Below, one piece after another: positions 1 to 7,551 of a stretch of DNA of 64,000 nt; position 1 is the first letter of the stretch; each line of letters starts with the position of its first letter. Origin of the DNA: Pseudarthrobacter phenanthrenivorans Sphe3 (lineage in GTDB: Bacteria > Actinomycetota > Actinomycetes > Actinomycetales > Micrococcaceae); contig NC_015145.1 in NCBI RefSeq assembly GCF_000189535.1, forward strand, positions 3,596,001 through 3,660,000. Reading direction: 5' to 3'. The notes under the pieces were generated by a model. It was not told the origin of the DNA and did not search any database. It saw nothing but the letters and a program-made list of their open reading frames with translations. The position numbers were made by a program, and so were the translations under genes.

Positions 1-869
1 TGGAGATCAGCTCCGGCACCGCAGCCCTGGTCCTTGCACTAATCGTTGGCCAGCGCCACGGCTTTGCCAAGGACCCCAACCACCGTCCGCACAACGTGCC
101 CTTCATCATGCTGGGTGCGGCCATCCTGTGGTTCGGGTGGTTCGGGTTCAACGGCGGGGCAGCGACCACCGCCGAGCAGGCCAGCCTCATCTGGGTGAAC
201 ACGCTGGTGACTCCTGCCGCCGCAATGCTCAGCTGGCTGGTGACCGAGAAAATCCGCCACGGCCACCCCACATCCCTGGGGGCTGCGTCCGGCGTCGTGG
301 CCGGCCTGGTGGCCATCACCCCCTCCTGCGCCAACATCAGCCCGGTTGCTGCCATCGGGCTGGGCCTGATGGCCGGAGCCGCCTGTGCCGTGTTCGTTGA
401 CCTCAAGTACCGCTTTGGCCTGGACGACTCCCTTGACGTGGTGGGCGTGCACCTGGGCGCAGGCCTCATCGGCACCCTCGCGCTGGGCTTCATTGCCCTG
501 CCCGTTGATGGCCAGGGCGGCGGGCTCTTCTACGGCGGCGGCGTCCAGCAACTGATCGCCCAGGTTGCGGCCGTGGTGATCACCCTGCTGCTCTCCGGCC
601 TCGGAACGCTGGTCATTGGCCGTGCCATCAACAGGACCATCGGTTTCCGGGTCAGCACCGAAGCCGAGGCAGCCGGCGTGGACCTGTCCGAGCACGCCGA
701 GAGTGCCTATGCCTTCGGGGAGATCGGAGCGGGCTTCAACCCGCTGCCCGCCGCCGCCTCCCAGTCCCCTGCTGCTTTCCCCACAACACCGGGGGCAGCA
801 CAAACTTTGGACACGCCCATGCAGCGCAGCCAGGCAGACGTGGGCAGCAAGGAAGACTCCTTCGCCTGA
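1..869 (+). CDS. amt: Ammonium transporter, 5' truncated by the window edge
   Basis: C-terminal part of an Amt/MEP/Rh ammonium channel in the cytoplasmic membrane. The reading frame is open from base 3 and no start lies inside the window. Visible are several hydrophobic helices and the motif DVVGVHLGAGLIGT, whose His corresponds to the second of the conserved pore twin histidines; the first lies upstream of the window. The last ~60 residues are a polar, Ala/Pro-rich cytoplasmic tail, longer than in minimal Amt proteins. It converges on the padR gene. Family assignment is firm; substrate (ammonium or methylammonium) is by family. No PII gene is visible because the next gene downstream is unrelated. 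Confidence 0.93.
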   Translation, partial: EISSGTAALVLALIVGQRHGFAKDPNHRPHNVPFIMLGAAILWFGWFGFNGGAATTAEQASLIWVNTLVTPAAAMLSWLVTEKIRHGHPTSLGAASGVVAGLVAITPSCANISPVAAIGLGLMAGAACAVFVDLKYRFGLDDSLDVVGVHLGAGLIGTLALGFIALPVDGQGGGLFYGGGVQQLIAQVAAVVITLLLSGLGTLVIGRAINRTIGFRVSTEAEAAGVDLSEHAESAYAFGEIGAGFNPLPAAASQSPAAFPTTPGAAQTLDTPMQRSQADVGSKEDSFA

Positions 870-887
870 CCTGCCTGGAGTGGACCG

Positions 888-1514
888 TCAGTCAGCCAGG
901 ATCTTGTAGAGGGCCCGCCGGGTTTCATCCATCTTCTCCATGGCGGCTGCGCGCTGTTCCTCGCTGACACCGCTGCGGAACTGGTGGATCGCGCCCATCA
1001 GCTTCCCGATGCTCTGGTGGAAATCGCGGTCGGAACTGTCCGGCCCGGCATTCCAGGCGTTGTCCATTTCTTCGCCGTGTTCCGCCACGTAGGCCCGGCC
1101 CGCTTCAGTGAGCGTGAACTCCGTGCCGCGGCCTTCGCTCAGCGCCGAAATCAACCCCTCGTCCACAAGCTGCTGAAGGGTGGGGTAGATCGACCCCGGG
1201 CTGGGCCGCCACGCTCCCTCGGTTCTTTCGGCGATCGTCTTGATCAATCCGTAACCGTTTGACGGAGCCTCGGCCAAAAGCGAGAGGACCGCAGCCCGAA
1301 CGTCGCCCCGGCCGGCCCTGCGCGAGCCCCGACCGAAGCCCGGCCCGAAACCGGGACCGAAGCCGGGACCAAACCCTGGGCCGAATCCGGGCCCGAACCC
1401 CGGGCCAAAGCCGCCGCCCCGGTGTCCGTGAGGGCCCCTGCGGCTCCTTGGGCGCCCGAACTGTCCCTTGGCGAACTCAGGGCCAGGGAACTTATCGTCA
1501 GGAATGCCTTTCAT
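888..1514 (-). CDS. PadR-family transcriptional regulator with Gly/Phe/Pro repeat N-terminus
   Basis: 208-residue DNA-binding repressor. Residues ~70-150 form the PadR winged helix (DVRAAVLSLLAEAPSNGYGL, then SPGSIYPTLQQLVDEGLI); the C-terminal helices should mediate dimerisation. The N-terminus is unusual: a basic segment, then about seven tandem GFGP units (residues ~34-62, encoded by a 12-bp DNA repeat). Low-complexity Gly/His-rich N-termini occur in some actinobacterial PadR proteins, but their role is unknown. A 13-bp perfect inverted repeat sits over its own promoter (1556-1593), so autoregulation is very likely. Target genes beyond itself cannot be told; the divergent neighbour is a penicillin-binding protein. 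Confidence 0.9.
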   Translation of the reverse strand: MKGIPDDKFPGPEFAKGQFGRPRSRRGPHGHRGGGFGPGFGPGFGPGFGPGFGPGFGPGFGRGSRRAGRGDVRAAVLSLLAEAPSNGYGLIKTIAERTEGAWRPSPGSIYPTLQQLVDEGLISALSEGRGTEFTLTEAGRAYVAEHGEEMDNAWNAGPDSSDRDFHQSIGKLMGAIHQFRSGVSEEQRAAAMEKMDETRRALYKILAD

Positions 1515-1555
1515 TCTTCATCAATCCTTGAGTCTCGAAAAGGTCACTGAACTCT

Positions 1556-1593
1556 TCAGCGATATTTAACGATATGTCGGTAAATATCGCTGA
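1556..1593. promoter_or_regulatory. PadR operator: 13-bp perfect inverted repeat
   Basis: Arms TCAGCGATATTTA (1556-1568) and TAAATATCGCTGA (1581-1593) are perfect reverse complements with a 12-bp spacer. The repeat lies 42-79 bp upstream of the padR start codon and overlaps the padR -10 and the edge of the -35. This is the arrangement expected of an autorepressor site. It is also within 140 bp of the start of the divergent penicillin-binding protein gene. Confidence 0.7.
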
Positions 1594-1598
1594 GTCAA
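1569..1598 (-). promoter_or_regulatory. padR promoter
   Basis: On the minus strand, TTGACT (1593-1598) and TATCGT (1569-1574) are separated by 18 bp, a good match to an actinobacterial housekeeping promoter. The predicted transcript starts about 48 nt before the padR ATG. The -10 hexamer is identical to that of the arsR promoter at 6711-6716. Confidence 0.55.
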
Positions 1599-1693
1599 GG
1601 AAAGAAGTGACCAAATCATGACCTCCCATCCTCTGGCGAGGCCTGAAGTGCCAGCGTAGTCTTTTGGCACTCTTCAAGCTCGAGGGCTGAGAA

Positions 1694-3859
1694 ATGGCGA
1701 AGAAAAAGAAGCGCTCACGCAGCCGCAACTCTTTCCTGGCACGGTTCGTGGCGTTCTTGGCAGCGAGTGTAATGTGCGGCCTCCTGGCTGCCAGCCTTGT
1801 GGTCCCGGCCGTGGCCGCCGCCGGATTCGGTGTCAGCACCTCCATCGATTTCTTCGAGAGCCTGCCGGAAGAACTCACCGTGCAGCCGCCGTCGCAATCC
1901 ACCAAGGTGCTCACCGCCGACGGGCAAACCATCGCCACCTTCTACGCCGAAAACCGCGTCCGCATCCCCCTTGACCAGATGTCCCCTTACATCAAGGACG
2001 CAGTCATAGCTATCGAGGACAGCCGTTTCTATGAACATGCCGGACTGGACCCCCAAGGCATCCTGAGGGCAATGGTGGCGAATCTGACCAAGGGCGACCA
2101 GCAGGGGGCGTCCACGATTACCCAGCAGTACGTCACCAACGTGATCAACGAGGCCAGGCTGTCACAGGACCGGCCCGAGGACGTGATCCTCAGCGGCCAG
2201 AAGGACATCGGGGACAAGCTGCGGGAGATGAAACTCGCTGTGACGCTCGAAAAGAAGTTCAGCAAGGAGCAGATCCTCGAGGGTTACCTGAACATCGTGT
2301 TCTTCAACAGCGATGCCTACGGCGTGGAAGCTGCGGCCCGCTATTTCTTCAGCACCACGGCAAAGGACCTGAACCTGCCCCAATCCGCACTGCTGGCCGG
2401 ACTGGTGAACAGCCCCACCTTCTACAACCCCGCGATCAACCCGGAGAATTCACTCGCGCGGCGCAACCAGGTGCTGGGCGAGATGCTCCGGCAGAAAAAA
2501 ATAACCCAGGCACAGCATGACGAAGCCGTGGCCACCCCCATTGAACTGAAGATCAACCCGGAGCGGCAGGGCTGCGCCAATGCGTCGATGGCCCCCTACT
2601 TCTGCGACTACATTTCGCACCTCATCCTGAACAACCCCGCTTACGGGCCCAACCAGACCGAACGCGAACGGAAGCTGTACCGGGGAGGCCTTACCATCAC
2701 CACCACGCTGGACAGCAGGCTGCAGGCGGCAGCCCAGGCGCAGGTGGACGGTACGGCGGGCCCCAACCCGGACCGTTGGGGCGCGGCCCTGGTCACTGTC
2801 CAGCCGGGGACCGGCAAGATCCTGGCCATGGCGCAGAACACTGTGTTCCTTCCGGAACCGGGAAAGTTCGATACCCACCTGAACTTCAATGTGGACGCCA
2901 AGGACCCCCACGGCAACACCCTCAACGGTGCGGGCGGTTTCCAGACCGGATCCACCATGAAGCCGTTCACGTTTGCCGAGTGGCTCAATGAAGGCAAGCC
3001 CCTGACCGCCGAAGTGGACGCCTCCCGCCGCGTCTACCCGCTGGGATTCCCGTGGCGCTCCAGCTGCGGCAAGGTACTGGGTGCCTACAGCACCGCCCAG
3101 AACAACCCGGAATTGGGTGCCGCCGACGACCTGCAGAATGCGGAAGAGGGCTTCTACCGGAAGATGCCCATTAACTACGGGCTGTACAACTCCATCAACA
3201 CCGCCACTTTTGCATCCGCCACCCAGCTGGACTTCTGCGGCATCCAAAAGATGGTGGACGCAGTCGGCCTGCACAACGGCCTGGATGGTTCTCCAATCAA
3301 CATGCACCAGCTGGGCAACCTGCTCGGCGCCACCAACGTTGCTCCGCTCCATATGGCCAACGCCTTCGCAACTTTCGCCAACGATGGCCGCTATTGCACC
3401 CCGATCGCCCTGGTGGACGTCACTGATGCCAACGGCGGCAAGCTTCCGGCGCAGCCCGTGGAGTGCCGGGACGCAGTGAAGCCCGATGTTGCCCGGGGCG
3501 TCAACTCGGTCCTCCAGGATGTGCTGGTCAAGGGCTCCGGCGTCTGGATCAACCCGAAGACCCACGACAAGTTTCCAGTGGCAGCCAAGACTGGCACCTC
3601 GAACAATAACGGGGCCACCTGGATCGTGGGTTACACAACAGGCCTGGCCACCGCGTCCTTCTTCGGCGACGCCCTCGAAGGACAGAAACGCGCAGGGCAG
3701 AACGTCACCATCAACGGAACCTTCTATCCCCGTCTCGACGGTTACATGATCGCCGGGCCGCAATGGGCCAACTACATGATCAAGGTGGTGCCCTTGTACC
3801 CGGCCGGGCCCTTCCCGCCGCCACCACCTTCAATGATCGGGCCGAACCCTAAGCCCTGA
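1694..3859 (+). CDS. Class A penicillin-binding protein (transglycosylase/transpeptidase)
   Basis: 721-residue bifunctional peptidoglycan synthase, polymerising lipid II and cross-linking stem peptides on the outside of the membrane. A short Lys/Arg-rich cytoplasmic tail precedes one signal-anchor helix (~16-43). The GT51 domain follows, with the EDSRFYEHAG motif (E109 region) and GASTITQQ (~138-145). The transpeptidase domain carries all three active-site motifs: STMK with Ser420, SIN at ~500 and KTGT at ~632. The C-terminus is short and Pro-rich, with no PASTA repeats. It is the size of other actinobacterial PBP1A/PonA-type proteins. Divergent from padR across 180 bp that holds the PadR operator; whether PadR controls it is unknown. 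Confidence 0.93.
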   Translation: MAKKKKRSRSRNSFLARFVAFLAASVMCGLLAASLVVPAVAAAGFGVSTSIDFFESLPEELTVQPPSQSTKVLTADGQTIATFYAENRVRIPLDQMSPYIKDAVIAIEDSRFYEHAGLDPQGILRAMVANLTKGDQQGASTITQQYVTNVINEARLSQDRPEDVILSGQKDIGDKLREMKLAVTLEKKFSKEQILEGYLNIVFFNSDAYGVEAAARYFFSTTAKDLNLPQSALLAGLVNSPTFYNPAINPENSLARRNQVLGEMLRQKKITQAQHDEAVATPIELKINPERQGCANASMAPYFCDYISHLILNNPAYGPNQTERERKLYRGGLTITTTLDSRLQAAAQAQVDGTAGPNPDRWGAALVTVQPGTGKILAMAQNTVFLPEPGKFDTHLNFNVDAKDPHGNTLNGAGGFQTGSTMKPFTFAEWLNEGKPLTAEVDASRRVYPLGFPWRSSCGKVLGAYSTAQNNPELGAADDLQNAEEGFYRKMPINYGLYNSINTATFASATQLDFCGIQKMVDAVGLHNGLDGSPINMHQLGNLLGATNVAPLHMANAFATFANDGRYCTPIALVDVTDANGGKLPAQPVECRDAVKPDVARGVNSVLQDVLVKGSGVWINPKTHDKFPVAAKTGTSNNNGATWIVGYTTGLATASFFGDALEGQKRAGQNVTINGTFYPRLDGYMIAGPQWANYMIKVVPLYPAGPFPPPPPSMIGPNPKP

Positions 3860-3919
3860 ACCCGAGGGTCCTGCCCCGTCCAAGGCTTCGCAGAAAAACG
3901 AAGTGGCAGGATTGGCCGG

Positions 3920-4495
3920 GTGAGAACCCTTGAAACAGAGCGCCTGATTCTGCGTGAGTGGGAGCCGGAGGACGCAGACTTCGTGCTGGACCTCTACTCC
4001 CGCTGGGAGGTCCAGCGCTTCATTGGCAACCACCCTCAGGTCATGCGGCAACGGACCGAAGCCGAGGAGCGGATCCAGGTTTGGAGGGCCATGGACCACC
4101 ACATCCATGGCGCTTGGGCCGTCCAGCGCAAACACCCTCCACAAACATCCACTGGCTTTCCGCCAACCGGAACGGTTCCGCCTTTGGCCGGAACCCTGCT
4201 CCTGAAATCCATCCCGGCCTCGGGCAGCACCCTTCCGTTGCAGCCCTCGGGCGACACGGAAATAGGCTGGCATTTCCACCCCGCACATTGGGGACACGGT
4301 TACGCAACAGAAGCTGCAGCCGCGGTCCTCGCCTACGGGCTGGACAGCGGCCTGGAGAAGATCGTGGCCGTCACAGCCCCTGCCAACACGGCATCACAGA
4401 GGGTCTGCCGGCGGATCGGGATGTTGCACTGCGGACAGACCAGCAAGTACTACAACGCCCTGTGCGAACTCTTCGAGGTGCAGGTTCCGGGCTAA
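3920..4495 (+). CDS. GNAT-family N-acetyltransferase (RimJ/RimL-like)
   Basis: 191 residues, starting at a GTG. The N-terminus (ETERLILREWEPEDADF) is the classic start of RimJ/RimL-type acetyltransferases. The acetyl-CoA-binding region is present as GWHFHPAHWGHGYATEAAAAVLAY (~114-137), and the family asparagine appears in PANTASQRVCRRIGM. Substrate unknown; ribosomal-protein N-termini or small amines are typical. A Pro/Thr-rich insertion of ~30 residues (~66-100) is longer than usual and resembles linker. Its last 4 bp overlap the end of the convergent DUF1992 gene. Confidence 0.85.
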   Translation: MRTLETERLILREWEPEDADFVLDLYSRWEVQRFIGNHPQVMRQRTEAEERIQVWRAMDHHIHGAWAVQRKHPPQTSTGFPPTGTVPPLAGTLLLKSIPASGSTLPLQPSGDTEIGWHFHPAHWGHGYATEAAAAVLAYGLDSGLEKIVAVTAPANTASQRVCRRIGMLHCGQTSKYYNALCELFEVQVPG

Positions 4496-5094
4496 CCGGT
4501 CCCCTTCCACAGCCGCTGCCACCAGCTGCGGGGCGGCTCCGGTTCCGGCGGGGCTTCGACATGGCGGGAGGCGCGGCGCTCCCGCCAGCGCCCTACCTCC
4601 TCCTCCACGTCCCGGGTCTTGGTGACGACCGGCGGTCCGCCCTGGAGCTGGCGCCGCGCGTCGATGACCCGGCGGTTGAAGTCCGCCAATATGTCCCGCA
4701 CCTGCTGTTCCGTGTATTGGGAATCGAGCTTGTCATCGAGCCCGGCGTCCTCAGTCCGCAAAAGAATGGCTGCCGGGCCCAGGCCGCTGATGTTTTCCCG
4801 TTGGATCAGTCCTTTGACCCACCAATCGGGATCGTACGACTCACCAAGTCCCGGAATCGGCTTCCCTGCATATTTGAGGTTGTCGAACTTGCCCTGCGCC
4901 ATGGCGTCGCGGACCAGGTACTCAGCCCGGGCGGCGTCGCTGACCTTCTTGCGCTTCTCGCGTTCCTGCTGGTCGAGGGCCTCCAGGGCGGCCTCTTCCT
5001 CTGCACTTATCCCCGCTCCGCGGTAGGACCGGAGTTCCGCAGCACGCTCCAAGCGCTTCCGGAAATCCCCCGCGCCGCTGCCCATTTCCGCCAC
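4492..5094 (-). CDS. DUF1992 (DnaJC28-like conserved domain) protein
   Basis: 200 residues, mostly charged and soluble. The diagnostic segment AEYLVRDAMAQGKFDNL followed by GKPIPGLGESYDPDWWVKG (~60-95) matches the DUF1992 domain, named from mammalian DNAJC28. A J-domain is absent, as in other bacterial members. The rest is helical and probably coiled (REREEKR-like stretches). The molecular function of the domain is not established. It converges on the acetyltransferase with a 4-bp overlap. Confidence 0.8.
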   Translation of the reverse strand: MAEMGSGAGDFRKRLERAAELRSYRGAGISAEEEAALEALDQQEREKRKKVSDAARAEYLVRDAMAQGKFDNLKYAGKPIPGLGESYDPDWWVKGLIQRENISGLGPAAILLRTEDAGLDDKLDSQYTEQQVRDILADFNRRVIDARRQLQGGPPVVTKTRDVEEEVGRWRERRASRHVEAPPEPEPPRSWWQRLWKGTG

Positions 5095-5230
5095 CGCCTC
5101 ACCTCAACAGGTCTTCTTCCAGTATTCAGAACCGGCCGGCCACCTTCAACGCCTGCCACGGCAGTTCAACGTCCGGGGCCCCGCCCCGATTCCCTCGTTT
5201 TGCTGGTCCTGCAAGACCTGGGAGGAGAAG

Positions 5231-5788
5231 ATGGAATCCATGAGTGCCAGGGAGCCAACAAAGCGTTCGGAGACCTTCAGCTGGACAGACCCTCGGGTCG
5301 CTTTGGAACACCTGCCGCGCATGTCCGGGCTGGAGTATCTCTCCGGCCTGCGGGATGGCAGTATTCCGCGGCCGCCCATGGCGTCACTGATGAATTTTGT
5401 ACTTCTGGCCGTTGAACCCGGGCGGGTTGAGTTCCAATGCAGTCCGTCCGAGGCGCACTACAACCCGCTGGGGATGGTTCATGGCGGCCTCGCGTGCACG
5501 CTGCTGGACACCGTGGTGGGATGCGCCGCACACAGCACACTGGCCGTGGGATACGGCTACACGTCCATCGATCTTTCGGTCAACTACCTGCGCCCCATCA
5601 CGCTTCGGCACGGCGTCCTTCGAGCAGAGGGAAACGTGGTGAAATCCGGGTCGCGGGTGGTGTTCGCGGAGGGCCGGATCCTTGGGCCGGCCGGAGAGCT
5701 GCTGGCCACTGCCACCAGCTCGCTGCTGGTCTTCGCCGCGCCCGCTCCGTCCGGGCAGGGGACCACGGGGGACGGCGGACAACCGTAG
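5231..5788 (+). CDS. PaaI-family hotdog-fold thioesterase
   Basis: 185-residue acyl-CoA thioesterase-like protein. The hotdog core runs from ~50 to 165, with HYNPLGMVHGGLACTLLDTVVGCAA carrying the HGG motif and catalytic-region helix, and VNYLRPI at the dimer interface. Hydrolysis of an aryl- or medium-chain acyl-CoA is expected from the family; the exact substrate cannot be read. The start at 5231 has GGAGGAGA just upstream; an ATG three codons later is an alternative. A perfect hairpin follows the stop within 10 bp. Confidence 0.85.
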   Translation: MESMSAREPTKRSETFSWTDPRVALEHLPRMSGLEYLSGLRDGSIPRPPMASLMNFVLLAVEPGRVEFQCSPSEAHYNPLGMVHGGLACTLLDTVVGCAAHSTLAVGYGYTSIDLSVNYLRPITLRHGVLRAEGNVVKSGSRVVFAEGRILGPAGELLATATSSLLVFAAPAPSGQGTTGDGGQP

Positions 5789-5795
5789 GCAGGAA

Positions 5796-5825
5796 GTACG
5801 ACGGCGGGACGTCCCGCCGTCGTAC
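5796..5825. terminator. Perfect 30-bp palindromic hairpin terminator
   Basis: Arms GTACGACGGCGGGAC (5796-5810) and GTCCCGCCGTCGTAC (5811-5825) have no unpaired base between them. It lies between the convergent thioesterase and AHSA1 genes, so it can end transcription from both sides. No T-run follows, as is common in actinobacteria. One of eleven hairpins here that share the GACGACGGCGGG-type core. Confidence 0.75.
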
Positions 5826-5857
5826 TCCTTGCTCTGGGTGCCTGCAGGCTGGGCCGC

Positions 5858-6355
5858 TTAGGCGTTTGCGTGCTCGGCAAGGATGGCGTCGATCTGGCCG
5901 ACAGCCTCCTTCATCCCTTCCTCCATGCCCATCTGGATCATCTGCTCCATCTGTTCTTCGGATTCGAAGATGGTGGCGACTTTCATGCTGGTGCGGCCGC
6001 CGTTCTCCTCAAGTGTCACCGTGACGTGGGAGGCGCCGATCTCCGCGACAGGTTCCCCCTTTTTATCAGCAAACCCGTCGTCGAATTCCAACTTGTTGGG
6101 GCCCTGGATGGAGGTGAAGCGCCACCAGCCGCGAGGCTTTTCACCTTCGGGCCCGGTCATGTAATAGTCGGCCTTCCCACCGGGCTGGAACTCAAACCGC
6201 TCGAACGTGGCAGGGAACGTGGGCGGCCCCCACCAGCGTTCCAGCTGTCGAGGGTCTTCCCAGAGCTGCCAGACCCGTTCGACGGCGGCGTCAAACTCCG
6301 CAGTCAGGGTGAAGCTGAGCGCCTCAACATTCTTGGTGGTATCAATAACGGTCAT
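5858..6355 (-). CDS. SRPBCC/AHSA1-family protein
   Basis: 165 residues with the START-like SRPBCC fold of the Aha1 family: an N-terminal strand (ALSFTLTAEFDAAVERVWQLWEDP), then LERWWGPPTFPATF, typical of AHSA1-domain proteins, and a long C-terminal helix rich in Met/Glu. The fold binds hydrophobic ligands; a specific activity is not known. Second gene of an ArsR-AHSA1 operon, with only 14 bp between them. This pairing is very common and suggests the ArsR protein controls it. Confidence 0.87.
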   Translation of the reverse strand: MTVIDTTKNVEALSFTLTAEFDAAVERVWQLWEDPRQLERWWGPPTFPATFERFEFQPGGKADYYMTGPEGEKPRGWWRFTSIQGPNKLEFDDGFADKKGEPVAEIGASHVTVTLEENGGRTSMKVATIFESEEQMEQMIQMGMEEGMKEAVGQIDAILAEHANA

Positions 6356-6369
6356 TGCAGAACCCTTCC

Positions 6370-6702
6370 TTATCCTTCAGCCAGAATGTCGGCGATCCGG
6401 CCCACACGCTCCTGCCAGATCGCTTCATACTCGTCGAGCAGCCGCCGGGCCTTCTCCAGCCCTTCGTGGTTACCCCGCACGATCTGCTCCCTTCCGCGCT
6501 TTTCCTTGCTCACCAGGGTTGCGCGCTCCAACACCGCCACATGCTTCTGGACGGCGGCGAAGCTCATGGCGTAGAGGTCAGCGAGGCCGGAGACGGAGTA
6601 CCCACTGACGGTCACACGCCGGACGATGTCGCGGCGGGTGGAGTCGGCGAGCGCCTGGAAGAGGCGGTCAAGTTCGGTTTCGCGGAGCTGATCTACAACC
6701 AT
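6370..6702 (-). CDS. ArsR-family winged-helix regulator
   Basis: 110-residue repressor. The helix-turn-helix is LFQALADSTRRDIVRRVTVSGYSVSGLADLYAMSFAAVQKHVAVLERATLV. There is no CxC metal-binding motif, so it belongs to the non-metal branch that travels with AHSA1 proteins. Its start codon lies inside a TACAACCA-tt-TGGTTGTA palindrome and only 8 nt beyond a -10 hexamer. The message is therefore probably leaderless, and the repressor would block its own start. Confidence 0.9.
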   Translation of the reverse strand: MVVDQLRETELDRLFQALADSTRRDIVRRVTVSGYSVSGLADLYAMSFAAVQKHVAVLERATLVSKEKRGREQIVRGNHEGLEKARRLLDEYEAIWQERVGRIADILAEG

Positions 6703-6711
6703 TTGGTTGTA
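6694..6711. promoter_or_regulatory. ArsR operator overlapping the start codon
   Basis: Perfect inverted repeat TACAACCA (6694-6701) and TGGTTGTA (6704-6711) with a 2-bp spacer. It covers the arsR ATG and touches the -10. Palindromes of the ACAACCAnnTGGTTGT type are typical of ArsR regulators paired with AHSA1 genes. Confidence 0.7.
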
Positions 6712-6739
6712 CGATAGCCCTGCTGCCTGCCAGTGTCAA
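6711..6739 (-). promoter_or_regulatory. arsR-AHSA1 promoter, probably leaderless
   Basis: TTGACA (6734-6739), 17-bp spacer, TATCGT (6711-6716), then 8 nt to the A of the ATG. No Shine-Dalgarno sequence could fit, so a leaderless mRNA starting at or next to the ATG is the simplest reading. Confidence 0.65.
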
Positions 6740-6801
6740 TGGTGGGTGTTGACCGCAACTAAGTCCCCTCATCACCGGGCGGCAACGGTATCTTGAGGGG
6801 C

Positions 6802-7527
6802 ATGAGCATCTTCCTGGCCGGCGCGGGACCGGATCCCTTCGCCTTTCCCGAACTGTTCGACACTTTCGTCCAGGCGGTGCGGGATCGCCAGGGCATGGGA
6901 CGGAAGCCCCGGGTTGCCGTGGTGGTCCATAACCGCGCCGGAAATCCCGCGGACCTGCTGCCCGCGTACACAGGGCCCCTCCTTGAAAGGATGCCAACCG
7001 ATGCCCTGCCGGTCCTGCTCGATGGGAGCCCGGCTGATCCCTCCGTGTTCGACGCCGTTGATGCGGTTGTGGTGGGAGGGGGACTGACGCCGGCCTACTG
7101 GAAAGGGCTGAGCGGTTCAGCGGCCGCCATTTCCCGTGCAGTGGCCGGCGGTGCGGCATACCTGGGCTTTTCCGCCGGAGCCATGATCGCTCCGCACAAG
7201 GCACTGATAGGCGGATACCGCAGCAACGGCATGGAAGTGTGCGGCGAAGAGTGCTCCGAGGGCCTGGATGAACTCGAGGTCCGGGACGGCCTGGGACTTG
7301 TCCCGTTCACCGTGGACGTCCATGCAGCCCAGGCCGGGACCCTCAGCAGGGCAGTGGCGTCCGTGGCAGCGGGCCTGGTGGGCAGGGCTGTTGCAGTGGA
7401 TGAGGATACGGCACTGATACTTCAGTCGGCAGGAGATGAAAGCTTCCAGGTGATCGGGACCGGCAACTGCTGGGACATCCGCAGCTCAGCGGCTGGCTGC
7501 AGCGTCTCCATGCTGGCTGCCGGATGA
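6802..7527 (+). CDS. S51 peptidase / type 1 glutamine amidotransferase-like protein
   Basis: About 241 residues related to peptidase E (dipeptidase/cyanophycinase family S51). The nucleophile elbow GFSAGAM is present, preceded by DAVVVGGGLTPAYWKG, both standard for the family. These are cytoplasmic serine peptidases acting on Asp-X dipeptides or cyanophycin; the substrate here is unknown. The ATG at 6802 has GAGGGG immediately upstream, closer than ideal; a TTG three codons earlier is possible. It is transcribed away from the arsR operon. Confidence 0.78.
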   Translation: MSIFLAGAGPDPFAFPELFDTFVQAVRDRQGMGRKPRVAVVVHNRAGNPADLLPAYTGPLLERMPTDALPVLLDGSPADPSVFDAVDAVVVGGGLTPAYWKGLSGSAAAISRAVAGGAAYLGFSAGAMIAPHKALIGGYRSNGMEVCGEECSEGLDELEVRDGLGLVPFTVDVHAAQAGTLSRAVASVAAGLVGRAVAVDEDTALILQSAGDESFQVIGTGNCWDIRSSAAGCSVSMLAAG

Positions 7528-7551
7528 GTCAAGGAGCAGCTGCTGCCCGTG

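Noticed and set aside
2450..3763. Long minus-strand frame (437 codons) opposite the penicillin-binding protein
   Set aside because: Mirror frame of a high-GC gene; no ribosome-binding site or family signature, and the plus-strand gene has all catalytic motifs.
3958..5415. Plus-strand frame of 485 codons across the acetyltransferase and DUF1992 genes
   Set aside because: It crosses two well-supported genes in other frames; Arg/Pro/Gly-rich composition typical of shadow translation.
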